Positions 11,290 through 23,130 of a DNA stretch of 64,000 bases are shown piece by piece (the first letter of the stretch is position 1; each line of letters begins with the position of its first letter). Under the pieces are notes generated by a model. That model worked only from the letters and a program-made list of their open reading frames with translations. It was not told where the DNA came from and made no database searches. Location of the stretch: positions 27,232,272 through 27,296,271 of the forward strand of contig NC_081405.1 in the NCBI RefSeq assembly GCF_030272615.1, written 5' to 3'. Made by a program: the position numbers and the translations under genes. This DNA comes from Cryptomeria japonica (lineage: Eukaryota > Streptophyta > Pinopsida > Cupressales > Cupressaceae).

Positions 11290-13010
11290 ATCACCTAATT
11301 ATTGGAGATGTATTTTTTCTTTGATATTACTAATATGGATGAACCTAGATCTATAGAAGAGGAATTAGCTATGAATGATGTAGAATCTTGGAAGATTGCT
11401 ATGGATGAAGAAATGACATCTTTGAAAAAGAACGATACATGGGATCTTGTACCATTGCCTAATGGAGGAAAACCTATTGGTTGCAAATGGGTGTTCAATA
11501 AAAAAGATTGATTCAAATCGAGGTATTGAAGTATAAAGAAAGGTTGGTTGTGAAAGGCTACTCTTAGGTTGAGGGTGTTGATTACGGTGAGCTATCTCTT
11601 ATAGAAAAAATGACATCCATTAGATTTTTTCTTTCTATTGTTGCTAGTTATAATTTAGAGGTTAAGCAAATGGATGTGAAAACTACTTTCCTTCATGGTG
11701 ATTTAGAGGATGATATTTATATGACATAACTAGAGCACCATGTGGTAAAAGATAAAAGTAATTTGATCTGTAAATTGAATAAATATTTCTATGGCCTTAA
11801 CCAAATTCCTAAGATCTGGTACCAAAAATTTGATACATATGTGATGAGTTTTGGATTTGAGTATTTTATATCAAATCACTTTGTTTATTATAAATTTGAT
11901 GGGATCTTTTTCTGTACATTGCATTATATGTTGATATGTTATTCATTGGTAAAGGGAAATGTATGATTTCATAACTAAACTTTTAGCTTGTTAATAAATT
12001 TGAAATGAAACATTTTGGTGTAGAAAAACACATTCTTGGGATGAAAATTAGAAGAGATAGAGTGAACAAAAATCTTTGGTTAGGATAGAGTAAGTATGTG
12101 AATTCAGTTTTACAGAGGTTTAACATGCATGATTTTAGACCATTATGTGTTCATCTCATTATTGGAACGAAATTATTTATTTCAAATTTTTCCACATCCC
12201 CATTAGAGATGGAAGACATGAGTAAAGTGTCTTACTAGAGTGCAGTTGGAAGTTTGTTGTAAGCTAAGGTTTAAACTAGATCAGACATTGCCCAAGAAGT
12301 GGGAGTTATTTCCACATATGTCTAATCTTGGTAGAGTTCACTATGATGCAGTTAAAAGAGTCTTAAAATATTTGAAGAGTATCTCAAATTATTATTTGTG
12401 TTGTCATGGCAATTTGGTAGGAGACAATATTTCCCTTGATTTTCATGGTTTGTGGATTCAGATTGGTTAGGTGATATTGATAGTAGAAGATCCACTAGTG
12501 CTTATGTGTTTACTTTATTTGATGATGCAATCAACTAGATGAGTAAGCGTCAAGTTGTGGTTTCTTTATCCACTATTGAAGTAGATTATATTCCAGTTAC
12601 TCATGCTTGTAAAGAAGCCTTTTGGATTAAGAGACTATGTTCAGATATTGGAATAAAACAAGATGCAGTAGTAGTTAGAGTTTGATCTGCCTAGCTGAGA
12701 ACCTAACATTTTATGCTTGACTCTGAACACCATCTAAACTTGTTTGTGCTCACAACAATAGTTAAAGAATCTGCAACATTCATCAAAGTCTCTACCTTAA
12801 CCAACTTCACCATGCCATCCTTGACCATATCTCTAACAAAATGATAATAATTTTGTTAGAGATATGGTCAAGGATGGCATGGTGAAGTTGGTTAAGGTAG
12901 AGACTTTGATGAATGTTGCAGATTCTTTAACTATTGTTGTGAGCACAAACGAGTTTAGATGGTGTTCAGAGTCTATGGGCCTTATCGTCCCTAGCAATTA
13001 AAGTATTGTG
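11290..13010 (+). pseudogene. Copia-1 reverse transcriptase and RNase H remnant
   Basis: RT landmarks appear in order: WKIAMDEEMTSLKKNDTW (11,391 on), KPIGCKWVFNKK, a damaged VKQMDVKTTFLHGDLEDD block near 11,665, LNKYFYGLNQIPKIWYQKF (11,775 on), and RNase H pieces from 12,480 (DSDWLGDIDSRRSTSAYVF-like). The YVDD catalytic motif is in a broken stretch near 11,925. The RNase H C-terminus (12,850-13,000) reads MVKDGMVKLVKVETLMNVAD and is also present in inverted orientation just upstream. Numerous frameshifts make it non-functional. Confidence 0.8.
12719..12973. repeat. Near-perfect inverted repeat, 124-bp arms, 7-nt loop
   Basis: Arm 1 (12,719-12,842) and arm 2 (12,850-12,973) are reverse complements over 124 bases with one mismatch seen, separated by gataata. 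Arm 2 is the native RNase H C-terminal coding region of Copia-1 and arm 1 is an inverted copy of it. The arms are far more alike than the two LTRs of the same element. Confidence 0.95.
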
Positions 13011-13055
13011 TAGATACTCTCTTTTCACTTGCAAGATGTTCAACGAGTGGGGGAA

Positions 13056-13934
13056 TGTTAGGAAAATGGTGTATCAACCTTGCATATACATAAGGTTGCT
13101 ATTTTAAGTAATTTCTCATTTGATCATGCATTGGTTTCCCCAAAGCTTTGAATTGGTTGGATAAACATGCCAATAAATTTTTGTTGCAAGATCATGTCTA
13201 GATTTGAAAATATTAAAATTTATTTTTTAACAATTATGGGAAAAAGTTTTGAAGTCAATTTTGAGGGTCTTAGAGGCTCCAAAACAACTTGAAAGTGTTT
13301 GTAACTAGTTTAGTGAGTTGTATCTTGATATAACACATCAAAATATTTTTGGTGCTTCAAACGATTCATCAATTAGATACCCAGTTCAAAAATTATGGCC
13401 TCTGAAAGTTGGGTTTCCTAAAATAGGAAATATAAAAACATGTTGGATACATAAATGAGTTGTAAAAGAGAGTTACATGTATTTGTTTATGTGTTGACAC
13501 ATCATAGATCATCTTATATTAGAGATAAGGTGGGTGCCACTCTTGGGATCTTTAAGCCCATGGTTTTGTAATACTGTTTGACGATTTCATGTATTGTATC
13601 TCCTATATATGAGGTGTGTGAGATGGAGGTTGTGTGTAAGAGTCTTATAGTTGTTGAGTTGCCTCTATATCTCTATGGTGATACTCCTATGAGAAGCTTT
13701 CTTTATAAGTATATTATAATTTGTGGTTAATTTAATATTGGGCAACTTTTGGAGTGTGGGGTTTTTCTCCCAAAAGGATTTTTCCCGTGTAAATCATTGT
13801 GTTGTGGCACACATCATATTTATGATTATTTTTGTTAAGTTTTTGTAACTATTGAAAAGATCTATATTTTTTTTTGCATTAACCTCCTCTCAAGGTTAGT
13901 GTAGTAAGTTGTTCTGCTACTTAAATTCTTTGCA
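13056..13934 (+). repeat. Copia-1 3' LTR
   Basis: 879 bp, beginning TGTTAGG just after the purine tract and ending TTTGCA. It aligns along its full length with the 5' LTR, with many substitutions. Confidence 0.85.
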
Positions 13935-13959
13935 ATCCAACAACAAGAAAGTTATAGAT

Positions 13960-14600
13960 ATCACAATTCCTTTTCCCCCTTTTTTATGTTTGTAGGTGCA
14001 CATCCAACAACTGGAAAGTTATAGATAAGCAAAGTAGACGATGAAATACATTGCCAAAATTTGAGCAATTGATAACTTGTATCATCATAAATTGTATCCC
14101 TATAAAATTTCATCCTCACTTAGGCCTCACTTTAGCATTTTGGCCTTCCATATTTTGAACATGTTTGGTTTTGCTCACACCAGCTTCAATTCTCAATCTT
14201 CATGTTCATCTGACTCAGTGGTCTAGAATCCAGCCTTGGTAGGTTGGACAAGGATGTCCTAGACACCCTTGTCCCACTTAAAGAGGCCCAATTTTTGACC
14301 TAATAACTGTTGTAAAATTTAATCAAGAATTCCTTTCCCATGTCATCCTGTCTTGAAATTTCACACATGATTGATAAGGTGAGGTATAAAAGAAAGCTTT
14401 ACCCCATAATTTTAACATCCATTTTACATCTCTCCAATTCAATTTCTCAAGAGAAAGATTCAGTTCAAGTTGGAAAGTAATCATTCATTTTCAAGGTAGT
14501 GAAGGAGAGCTCAACTATTCAAATTTCAAGTATTCAAGATGGCATCAATGATCAAGACATTGTGAAGACATCAGGTACATCCTACATCTTACATGACATC
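13960..14600 (+). mobile_element. Old Gypsy-type LTR/leader remnant, copy 2
   Basis: Direct repeat of 4,930-5,560, with TATA-like ggtataaaagaaag near 14,385 and the same downstream words. A GGACAAGG-13 nt-CCTTGTCC hairpin is at 14,246-14,274. It begins just past the 3' LTR of Copia-1. Confidence 0.6.
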
Positions 14601-15172
14601 ATCAAATTAATGTTTTGAGGTCTTTTTAATGGTATATATAGAAGGTCATTTCATTTCAAAAAGATGTGGATTGTGAAAGATACAAAATTGTGATAGAAAA
14701 TGTGTGTGGTGAAAGTTTTAGAGCTAAATTAGCAAATGCTTGCTTGAGATAGCAACTGCATTATACAAGAGATTGTTGGACACAATGATGTTGAAGGCCT
14801 CTTCATTTTAATTCAAATTTTTGTTTGTATTTCCCTAAGGTAGTGAGCTTTAACCTGCAAGTCCTTTATGTATCTTTTCCTAAGGAAGTGAACTTTAGCA
14901 AGTCCTTCCAGAAGCAGTGTGCTTCCCTAGGCAGTAAGCCTTAAAACAAATTTTTAACATTTTTATATATTGTGAGATTGCTCTAACCTTGGTTTTTCCC
15001 TTCTTGGGTTTTCCACATAAATATAGTGTCCTCTTGTGTATTGGTGTTTCATTTCTTTATCTTTCTTTGTTGCTAATCAAATTAAGGTTTTGGAATTTGG
15101 ATTGTTATTAAATTTTAAGTTTTGACAAGACTAATTAAACCCCCCTCTTAGTCTTGTGGTGTGCTCAACAAA
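14600..15172 (+). mobile_element. Promoter-to-U5 part of a Copia LTR, truncated
   Basis: A TATA-like tggtatatatagaagg lies at about 14,630. The segment ends with features shared with the Copia-2 LTR: a ggtttttccc-ggttttccacataaat block near 14,990-15,020 and an aaacccccctcttagtc block near 15,138. There is no primer-binding site after it. At about 15,172 it abuts Gypsy-2 RT coding sequence, so this is a half LTR joined to or inserted in Gypsy-2. Confidence 0.6.
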
Positions 15173-16850
15173 TCTTAAATTGATCTTTTGGATTAATAAG
15201 GATTTGATTGTAACCCAATAAGCCATCCATGAAAGACAACAAGGCATGAAATGCATTCAAATCCACAATCATATTGATATTAGGTAATAAAAAATCATCT
15301 TTAAGAGAAGTGTTGTTGAGATTACAAAAGTCAATGCAAACACAAATACGACCATCATGTTTACCAACAAAAAAAATATTTGAGATCCAAGGTGAGTAGT
15401 CAATGGGAGAATAAAACCAACTTTTAAGAGATTTTTTATCTCAATCTTGACTAACAAGGCATTGTTGGTATTTATCTTATTAATATTTTTTCTTGACGAG
15501 ATTGAATCAAAACATAGAACAATATTATGAACCATAAAAAACTCATCAATACCAGACATATCCTCATACGAATAAGCAAACATATCGAAATAAGAATATA
15601 AAATATCAGAGCATGATTTAGAGTCTTCTAAACAAAGACATTTCCCAATCTTAATGACCTTTTTTAGAAGACTTAGGGTCCATGAGGACATTAGAAGTAT
15701 CTCATTTAAGGAGAGTACTATAATCTTCAAGATGCGGCATAGACATGTTCTCATCAAAATTAGATAAAGAATCCTTCTCATGGACACACTTAATGGACTC
15801 GCCAAAGTATGCCTGACTATTTAAGCAATATGGGAATTGATGATTATGGTGATAAGAAGGTAGATCTGATTAGACACCTAAGAATTATTCTAAATCTTCC
15901 TCCGAAGAAAAAAAATCTAAAGGAACTTCTTTATAATCTACCTCACTTTCAATATACTCAAGATGAACAAGTTTAAGTGGAAGAGCTTTGGCATAAATCT
16001 TGTGAACATTCAACCATGGTTTTTCCTTAGAAGTTGTGGGGCAGTGTCTATGTCTTGTCTTAAAACCAAGTGGATTAGCTTCTAATGAAACATTAATAGG
16101 TTGTTCATCACATACACAATCTTTACCTCCATAACCTGACTTAGAAAGAATATAAAATATTTTCCCCAAACATAATTGCAACTCTTGAGAAGGAGGATTA
16201 TTGTAAAGGGTGTAATTGATATTATAAGTATCACCTTGCTTTATAGCAGCATAATAATCTTTTTAAGCAAAGGCAAATGAGATATTAGTAGTATTTAGGT
16301 GGAGCAGATTGACTTTGTATTCTTTAATGTAAGACTTGGTAAATTTCAAAGACCCCCAATCATCACCTAAACATGCATTCTATTTCGGAGAAGAAGTAGA
16401 ATTAAAATACTTTGGATTCTCATCTTTAGGATTTTTTTGCATTTTAGGAGAATCTTCTTTAGGGATATCATTCTCAAAGGTATCTTTTCAAGTGATACCA
16501 TTGGAGTAGATATAGACACATTAGAAGAAAATGATGGAATTAAATTTTGAAAGGTAGGTGTACCTAAAGCGTAGCCAGTTGTTGCCATTGATATAAATGT
16601 ATAACATCAAGGTCAACCTTGATTATAGCTACCTAATTATTTAACAAGAAACTTTACAAAGTGATGAATAGAATAAGTAACCACTTTTAAATCATGAATC
16701 CAAGGTCTACCCAAAATAAAATTATGTGGTAAAAGTCTTGGCATAAAATACACCAAGGTAGGCATGATAATGGGTCCTAATATTTAAGGCAAAATCACAA
16801 TGCACAAAGCTTGTTGACCAACATTATCAAATCCACAATGAACACAAAAG
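15173..16850 (-). pseudogene. Gypsy-2 protease and N-terminal reverse transcriptase remnant
   Basis: Reading the minus strand, a protease end is visible near 16,690-16,790 (NFILGRPWIHDLKVV, the usual motif after the plant Gypsy protease). Then comes a long spacer (15,885-16,590), then the RT start: FDMFAYSYEDMSGIDEFF, NALLVKIEIKNLLKVGFI, and after a frameshift an ICVCIDFCNLNN-like block and LPNINMIVDLNAF. The RT is cut at 15,172, before its catalytic YVDD region, by Copia LTR sequence. Several stops occur. This is a Ty3/Gypsy pol fragment and is not functional. Confidence 0.75.
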
Positions 16851-17650
16851 ATGTTACAAGAGAACTTGAATCAACTTTGATTTTAGGAAATAGATCTAGA
16901 CTACAAAAATTGAGTGTCAAATCAATATCAATGAGTTTGTATAATGTTGATATTATTAATATAAACAATTGGCATTAACAGATATACGTGTTTTTTTCAC
17001 TTCTATAGGTGGGAGTTCATATGGATAGAACACAATATTTAGTGAATTCACACAAATATGATCTACTAGCGCATTGACATTTGTTGGTCTAGCAAAAGAA
17101 GGTAAGATAATCTTTTGAAGAGATTCCTAAAGCATGCCTTGATAAATCAAAGCAATCTAAAGAAAATCCCAAAGTGAGATCTTAGTGAGAGTAAAATGAA
17201 GTTTCTCAATAAGACCTTATTCACTTTGTTGCTTGGTTGAAGGTTTAGGTTCTTGAGGAGTATTAGGTTGAGAAGTGGTAACTAAGTAGGTTGATCAACA
17301 CTTTTTTAAGTATGAGCTACCACCTAATGAGAAGGAGCTTTAGATTATGTATACTTTGTAAATAGATCTTGTGAATCATTTCACAAGAATATAATGAACT
17401 CTCTTTAGAAAAGGACTAGCTGGAGTGACATAAACGATTAGTCTATTATGCTAACTAGGGTCATTAGAGGCTACAATCACATTTACAAACTTCTCATCCT
17501 ACTAGGAAGGAGATTATAAGGGTGGACTTTGTGGGGATGATTTTTTAATAGGAGATTCCTTTAGAAAACTTCATCTAGGGCATCTTCTAGCATATAAAAA
17601 TCCTATTTTGAGAAAGCATTATCAAATGAATTAAAGTTTTCAATAATAAT
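16850..17650 (-). pseudogene. Gypsy-2 probable gag region, unreadable
   Basis: By position this stretch should encode gag, upstream of protease on the minus strand. I could not trace a continuous gag translation; stops are frequent in all frames. The call rests on position only. Confidence 0.3.
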
Positions 17651-19400
17651 ATCCGACATGAGATACACAGTTCACCAAAATGTAGGGGAGGGGATTCATT
17701 ACTCATAAAATGATGGGGTCTCGAGGAGAAAATAGCCCTCAACTACCTCAATGACTAATGTTCAACTGAGATGGGAAGAAAATGCTAAAAACTAAATTTT
17801 AAACTATACTTGATAAAATAATATGAAAATGAAAAAGTCTTAATAAATCATACATACAATATCATAAAAATATATAAACTACAAAAAAGGGAAGTACAAG
17901 AAGTTTAGAATCTAATACTAGACAGATTAGCTCTCAGCCTCAAATATCAATGCACCGTGAGGATGTCTGTGTAGTCGTGTTGTAATCTACATAAAACCAA
18001 CACTAAAACTACCAAAAAGAGCACCTTGATTCATTGAATCTATTCACCTATGCACATAGAGACAAGAAAAATGTTGGGGGTTGTATAGGGGTTTGATTGA
18101 GGTCAAACCACCATTTTGGTGTTTCCACCTCCACGGATAGCCAAACAAAATTGGAAGGCATAAATGAAATAGACATGTGATAAAAAAAAAATTCCTTATG
18201 AAGGAGAACCCCTGTCATGATATAAGGACAATAGACAAGTTCATGTCATAGATGAGATCATATAATAGACAAGATGAAAGAGAGTGTTGTGAACAACTGT
18301 GTCTCCCCTCTTGAGATAATATATGTGATAGATGAGATACAAGAGGAGTCTTGGCTACTGTGAGAGTCCAAGAGTTGAGAGTTTTTTTAGCAAAGCATCA
18401 CTATAAGAGAGAAAAAGATGAAGATAAGTTGAGAAAGATGTAAGAAGATGTGTTAGAATGTCCAAATGAGGAAGAATGAGAGTTTTGTTGCTTGAAATGG
18501 GCGGGAGTAGCTATTACAAGTGTGTTTATCTAATGGGACATGCGCTTGAAGAAAAATATGTAGAATATTATTCGTTTGAATCTTAGAATCTATTAGGACA
18601 TTTGCATGTTGCATGGACGTTTGCACACCACACTCCTATCAGACTAATTTCTTCCATAAATAAAACCACTAGTTGCTAATGTTGTTCTCAAATTCTGATT
18701 CCCCTTAAAAACCATTATAATAAAATAATAAACTCTGTCTGCAGAAGACAAAATCAAAGAGAAGGAAACTTCAGAGCAACATATGACAAGGTTTTATAAC
18801 CTTCTACACTTCAAACTTATCCAAAGTTCAGGTGAGTATACCTTAGGTGAATTCTTTCACACTTTTAAACAAAATCCACAGTAACCATTGTCCAAAAAAC
18901 CAGTGGATCTTATCATCTCAAAATTAACTGAAATAAAAATATAAAACTTATGCTCATATTTAGTATCGACCTACAAGATGTGTAAAAGATAACCACAATA
19001 GATACCACTGCCTTATCCAGGCCACAGAGTCGTCTAAGTTCAAACAATAATCTCGCAATTAAACATCTCCATTCATCCCATCACTTCGGCTTCTATAAAA
19101 CCCCACATATGCCTGACATACATAAAAATTTACCCTCATCACAAATAGCTAGAATTCATCAAATTCAAAGTCTCCCACAAGGAATTTACTGATAGAAATG
19201 ATTCCTACATATTTAATTCCCCTCCTAAAGAGAAAAGCTAAGAACGCATCTATTAAAGATGGCCTTACAATCCATATTCAAATGAATAACCCTAGATTAC
19301 TCAAATTGAAAATAGCAAATATTTGCAAGCACACTTGAAGACAACACGGATTCTAGGCTCAAAGTTGATGGTCTGTGTATTGATATTTAATTCAGAAAAT
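17650..19400 (-). mobile_element. Gypsy-2 probable leader and 5' LTR
   Basis: The minus strand near 18,105-18,060 reads gtttgacctcaatcaaaccc then ctatacaaccccc, matching the U5 end of the Gypsy-type LTR at 34,320-34,350. This suggests that the LTR lies roughly between 18,060 and 19,400 with the leader at 17,650-18,060. I could not place TG/CA ends, a primer site or target duplications. Confidence 0.4.
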
Positions 19401-19595
19401 ATTACAAGACACTTGAATGTTCTCCATAAGAATTAAAGAAAGCTCAGATAAATTTTTGCAGCGTTTTCTTACAATTACTTGTGATTCTCTTTTTTTAGAA
19501 GTCGTGGTATCCATTTATAATAATATGGATGCATACAAGCTTCGGACCTTTCAAAAGAAAGTTTGTTACAAACAAGAGTCTTTTCCAAGAAGTGG

Positions 19596-20394
19596 TTACA
19601 AGTCCTTTTCAACATCTGCGGCTTCCTCTGCTTGTTGTTCTCTTGCAACCTCTTCTAATTGTTGTACATCCATCACCGTGTACTTTCTTGTCCACTCCTG
19701 GTATACATCGTCAATAGGTCACGAGAAGTTAATCACTTTTCCCTTTGTCTTGGCTAATCTTTTCCAAGAGTTCCTCATTTTGTTGACCTCTGGATTTAGA
19801 AAACCATAGTGTGATTTGATTTTCTCTATCTCCTCAATTGTTTTGACAAATAGGGAAGTATCATTTGTATTAATGATTCCTTTTATTCTTAATAATAGGT
19901 TGGCTTCTAATTCATTAAGCCATGTTTGTTTATCCTTCAATTGAGTTGGACTGGCAAAACCCCTTGGGAGTAATTCAAATACTTGATCAATGTACTCTTT
20001 CTTGTACAAGTTGATCTTTCTATCTGCATTATCTACTCCTTCTGCTAACTTTGTTAGATCCTTTGTTATGTCACAAGTGGATTTGATAATGGGGTCAGCC
20101 CCTGCCTCATCATAAGATACACAAATAAGTTCTAGATCCTACTCTCTGGGTTTCCACTTGTCAAAAATAGGCATTAGAACAACCTTGTCTTCATTGAGCT
20201 CATTCCACGTGTCCAAAATTTTGCTCATGTTGTTGTACATTAATGAGGACCCTATGGTGTCAGCAAAACTCAAAATTGTAGCTCTCACTCTCTCTTCATA
20301 TTTCTTTGCAAATAGGGCTTGGGCCTATTTTAGCTTCTCCAACTCATGGGGAGTGATCTCAACCAATTGGGAACTAGAAGGTGTTGGAGATGGT
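19596..20394 (-). pseudogene. Unrecognised large coding unit, C-terminal part (split by Copia-2)
   Basis: I do not recognise this protein. This part holds about 265 codons on the minus strand, ending at a TAA at 19,596-19,598. It begins at the Copia-2 target duplication and joins in frame to the segment at 28,028-30,850 (a Pro/Ser-rich stretch runs across the site). Visible text includes QLVEITPHELEKLK, YKKEYIDQVFELLPRGFASP, WLNELEANLLLRIKGI and IEEIEKIKSHYGFLNP: charged, probably helical, without signal peptide or membrane segments. Three internal stops (after HELEKLK, before DLELICVSY, after GKVINFS) fit single C-to-T changes (CAG to TAG, CGA to TGA). It could be an accessory ORF of a retroelement or a dead host gene. 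Confidence 0.7.
20390..20394. repeat. Copia-2 target site duplication, left
   Basis: ATGGT immediately before the 5' LTR, repeated exactly at 28,028-28,032 after the 3' LTR. Confidence 0.95.
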
Positions 20395-21911
20395 TGTTGG
20401 CATTATAACAGACAAGGAGAGATTGTTGGCATTTCAATAAGGATATTGTGAAGGTTGTTGATGATAATGGATATAATTGATTAAGGATGTTTACTGTCTT
20501 AATATTATTATTTTGTCATTGATGTCAAGAAATTGATTTTCTAATTCAGTATGATGTTGCCATATCTTGAGAAGTATGATTTGATGAGTATAAAGATGTC
20601 GGTAAAAGACACAGAAAGAATATGATGAATAAGGGGAGGAGTAAGTTATTCAATGGGCAACTATTACCGAGTTAGACAATGATGAGATCATGATGTTTAG
20701 ATTGTTTTGATATCATACATAATTTATTGTTTGTAAGGTTAATACTACACTATGTTACAGAGAAAAGAACCTAGTCGGTAAACCCCAAGGAACCTAGTCG
20801 GTAAACCCTAAGGTTATCGCTATCGGTTAATGAAGGCGGTATGTCTACTGAGTGAAGTTTAGTATTTACCAAGTTGCAACCGAGTAATAACAGAATGCAT
20901 TGAATGAATAAAAGCATTATTTAATGAAGGAAGCTGATGAGCTGGCCATGATTAAATGATTGGTATGTCGTGAATGAAGTTTGTTAAAGAATCTATGGCA
21001 AAGGAAAATCGGCAGGAAGATCTACAGCTCAGATTGAACCGCAATACCCTAGCACAAGTTCCAAGAAATGTATGCAAGTTCCAAGGTGGGGTAAAATGTT
21101 TTCAGATTGAAGGATACATTGAACGTGGTCAAAGTTTGAAGATCTGATGGCTATAATTGATCATGGGAAATGTGATCAAGGAGATTAAGCGGTTGGCGAA
21201 TTGTTTATAAATAAGGAACTATTGATAAACAATGTATGCAGGCAAGGGTATACACAGGGATGCTATATAGTGATTACCGAGCACAGAAGCTTGAAGACTT
21301 ATTTGAATAACAGAGTATAGAGCCCAGCAGAAGGACAAGATTAGTCCTATTGTATTGAGCAAATAAGAATCTGCTTTAGTATTTTAGATGTGAAGTTGCA
21401 GATAGATTTTTATTACTGTTATTTTGTAAAGTGACAGAAAATCTCTTAACCAAGTGGACTTAACAGTCTTATCTGTAAAACCCTCTAGCAAGGTGACATT
21501 CTGATTGAGTGTTTGAAATCCTTTACCAAGGTCACTTCTAACAAGGTGAAGACCCTAACAAATATGAGGGAAATCCCTTAACCAGGTCACATCTAGCAAT
21601 GTGTGTGTAATCTTTAACAGGATTTGCTTTTAACCAAGCATACTCTAGAAGAGTATATTTCTTAGTGGGTCCGAAATCCCACAGTGATTTTTCCCTATTT
21701 GGGTTTCCATGTTAAATCTAGTGTTATGAGTGTTATGATTTTTATATGCTTTTGAGTTTGCATGTTTAGCAGTTTTGGTTATATTGTTGAAGTATATGTT
21801 ATCGAGGTTGAATCTATTGTTTTTATGGAAGATTAAGTTTGTATGATTCACCCCCCCCTCTCATCTTATTAGCTTGGCATCTATACTTAACATTAAGTAT
21901 CAGAACTATCA
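20395..21911 (+). repeat. Copia-2 5' LTR
   Basis: 1,517 bp from TGTTGGCATT to ACTATCA. The promoter TATA box TATAAATA is at 21,206-21,213. The U5 part carries a string of short repeated words (aaggtgaca, accaaggtcac, accaggtcacatc) between 21,430 and 21,610 and a C-rich caccccccc tract at 21,850. Confidence 0.95.
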
Positions 21912-21913
21912 AT

Positions 21914-21925
21914 TGGTATCAGAGC
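21914..21925 (+). other. Copia-2 primer-binding site
   Basis: TGGTATCAGAGC, an exact match to the plant initiator-tRNA-Met complement, two bases after the LTR. It primes minus-strand DNA synthesis. Confidence 0.95.
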
Positions 21926-21975
21926 TTTGGACTTTGAAATAAAAGTTTAAAGGTACTTGAGGCAAAGATCCAAAG

Positions 21976-23130
21976 ATGTATAAGAGGGATGCACCGAAAC
22001 TGAACAAGTCAAGTTTCTCTACATGGCAAAAAAGGATGAAGCTGCACCTATCAAGAGTTGGAGAATATGTTGTATATTATCTGGAGAATGATTTCATCAC
22101 ACCAAGAACCTATCCATTAACACTGGAAGAGATAAAGGCAAAGCAAGAACATATTCAAGCAATGATTGAAATAGCATTTGCATTGACCGATTCAGAGTTT
22201 AATGATCTAGAAGGTTGCAATGATGCAAAGGCAATGTGGGACAAGCTCATATCTGTGTATGGAGGAGATGAACATGTTCAAAGAGTAAAAGTGGATAGTC
22301 TAAGAGGACAACTTGAATCTATGAGGATGAATGAAGGTGAGAACATAACATAGTATAGTACAAGACTAAAGGAGATTGTCAATCAAATCAAAGGAGCAGG
22401 TGGAAATATTGAAGAAAAGGATATAACAAGTAAGTTGTTAAGAACCTTTCTACCAGCCTATGCAATCCGAGTCTCTACAATCAATGAATTGAGGTCTATA
22501 CCCAATATGCCAGTTTCTTTAGATGCTACTACTGGTAAGCTACATGCATTTGAGTTAAGTAATTTTGATAACAGTGGGTCATCGGTAAATAAAGTTGAAT
22601 CTGCATTTAGTTCTTTTCATATTGGTGAATCTGATGATTACAATGATAGAATGAGTAAGTACACTAAAGGGGATCATAGTGGAGCAAGTGAAAGATTTCG
22701 CAAGAACATGGAGGAAATACACAATCTGTATAAGGAAATCAAAAAGCAAGAAGAGTTTGAAGCACTATTAGCCAAAAGGTTACCGAGAGGCAAAGGTAAG
22801 TATAAAGGAAAACTACCTTTGAAATGTTTCAATTGTGATAAGATAGGAGATATGGCTTCTAACTATCCTGACAAAGAATCTACTGAAAAGAGAGATTACC
22901 AAGATGATAGACAGAAAGATAATCATTATAGAGGACACCGTGACTTCAGAAGAAGAGATAGAAAGTCATGCTTAATAGCCAACGAGGAATCCAATGATGA
23001 TAAATCAGATGAAACTGATACAGAGGAAGTAGTTTATGTGGCTATCAAAGAAGGATCAGATGAAGAAAGGTATGAAGAAAAAGCCCTAATATCTCACATA
23101 AATACTAATGATTCTTGGATCATAGATAGT
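21976..23130 (+). pseudogene. Copia-2 gag (nucleocapsid-like), one stop
   Basis: The start ATG at 21,976 opens MYKRDAPKLNKSSFSTWQ. The UBN2-type gag core follows (AMIEIAFALTDSEFNDLEG, AMWDKLISVYGGDEHV, LESMRMNEGENI), then a TAG at 22,351-22,353 that fits CAG to TAG, then ITSKLLRTFLPAYAIRVS. A basic region precedes the zinc knuckle CFNCDKIGDMASNYP, where the expected His and last Cys of C-x2-C-x4-H-x4-C are Asp and Tyr, so zinc and RNA binding should be lost. The frame runs on into protease without a break. Confidence 0.9.

Larger units (their letters stand above)
6427..13934 (+). mobile_element. Copia-1, decayed full-length Ty1/Copia retrotransposon
   Basis: Two LTRs in direct orientation enclose recognisable gag, protease, integrase, RT and RNase H remnants in Copia order. 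A primer-binding site follows the 5' LTR and a purine tract (agtgggggaa, 13,046-13,055) precedes the 3' LTR. The LTRs differ at many positions, and all coding parts carry multiple stops and frameshifts, so this is the oldest element of the window with both ends still present. No matching target duplication is visible (TACAA before, ATCCA after). It lies between two copies of an older Gypsy-type sequence and probably inserted into that element. Confidence 0.85.

Noticed and set aside
21914-21925. tRNA-like sequence
   Set aside because: It is only the 12-base tRNA complement used as primer-binding site, not a tRNA gene.
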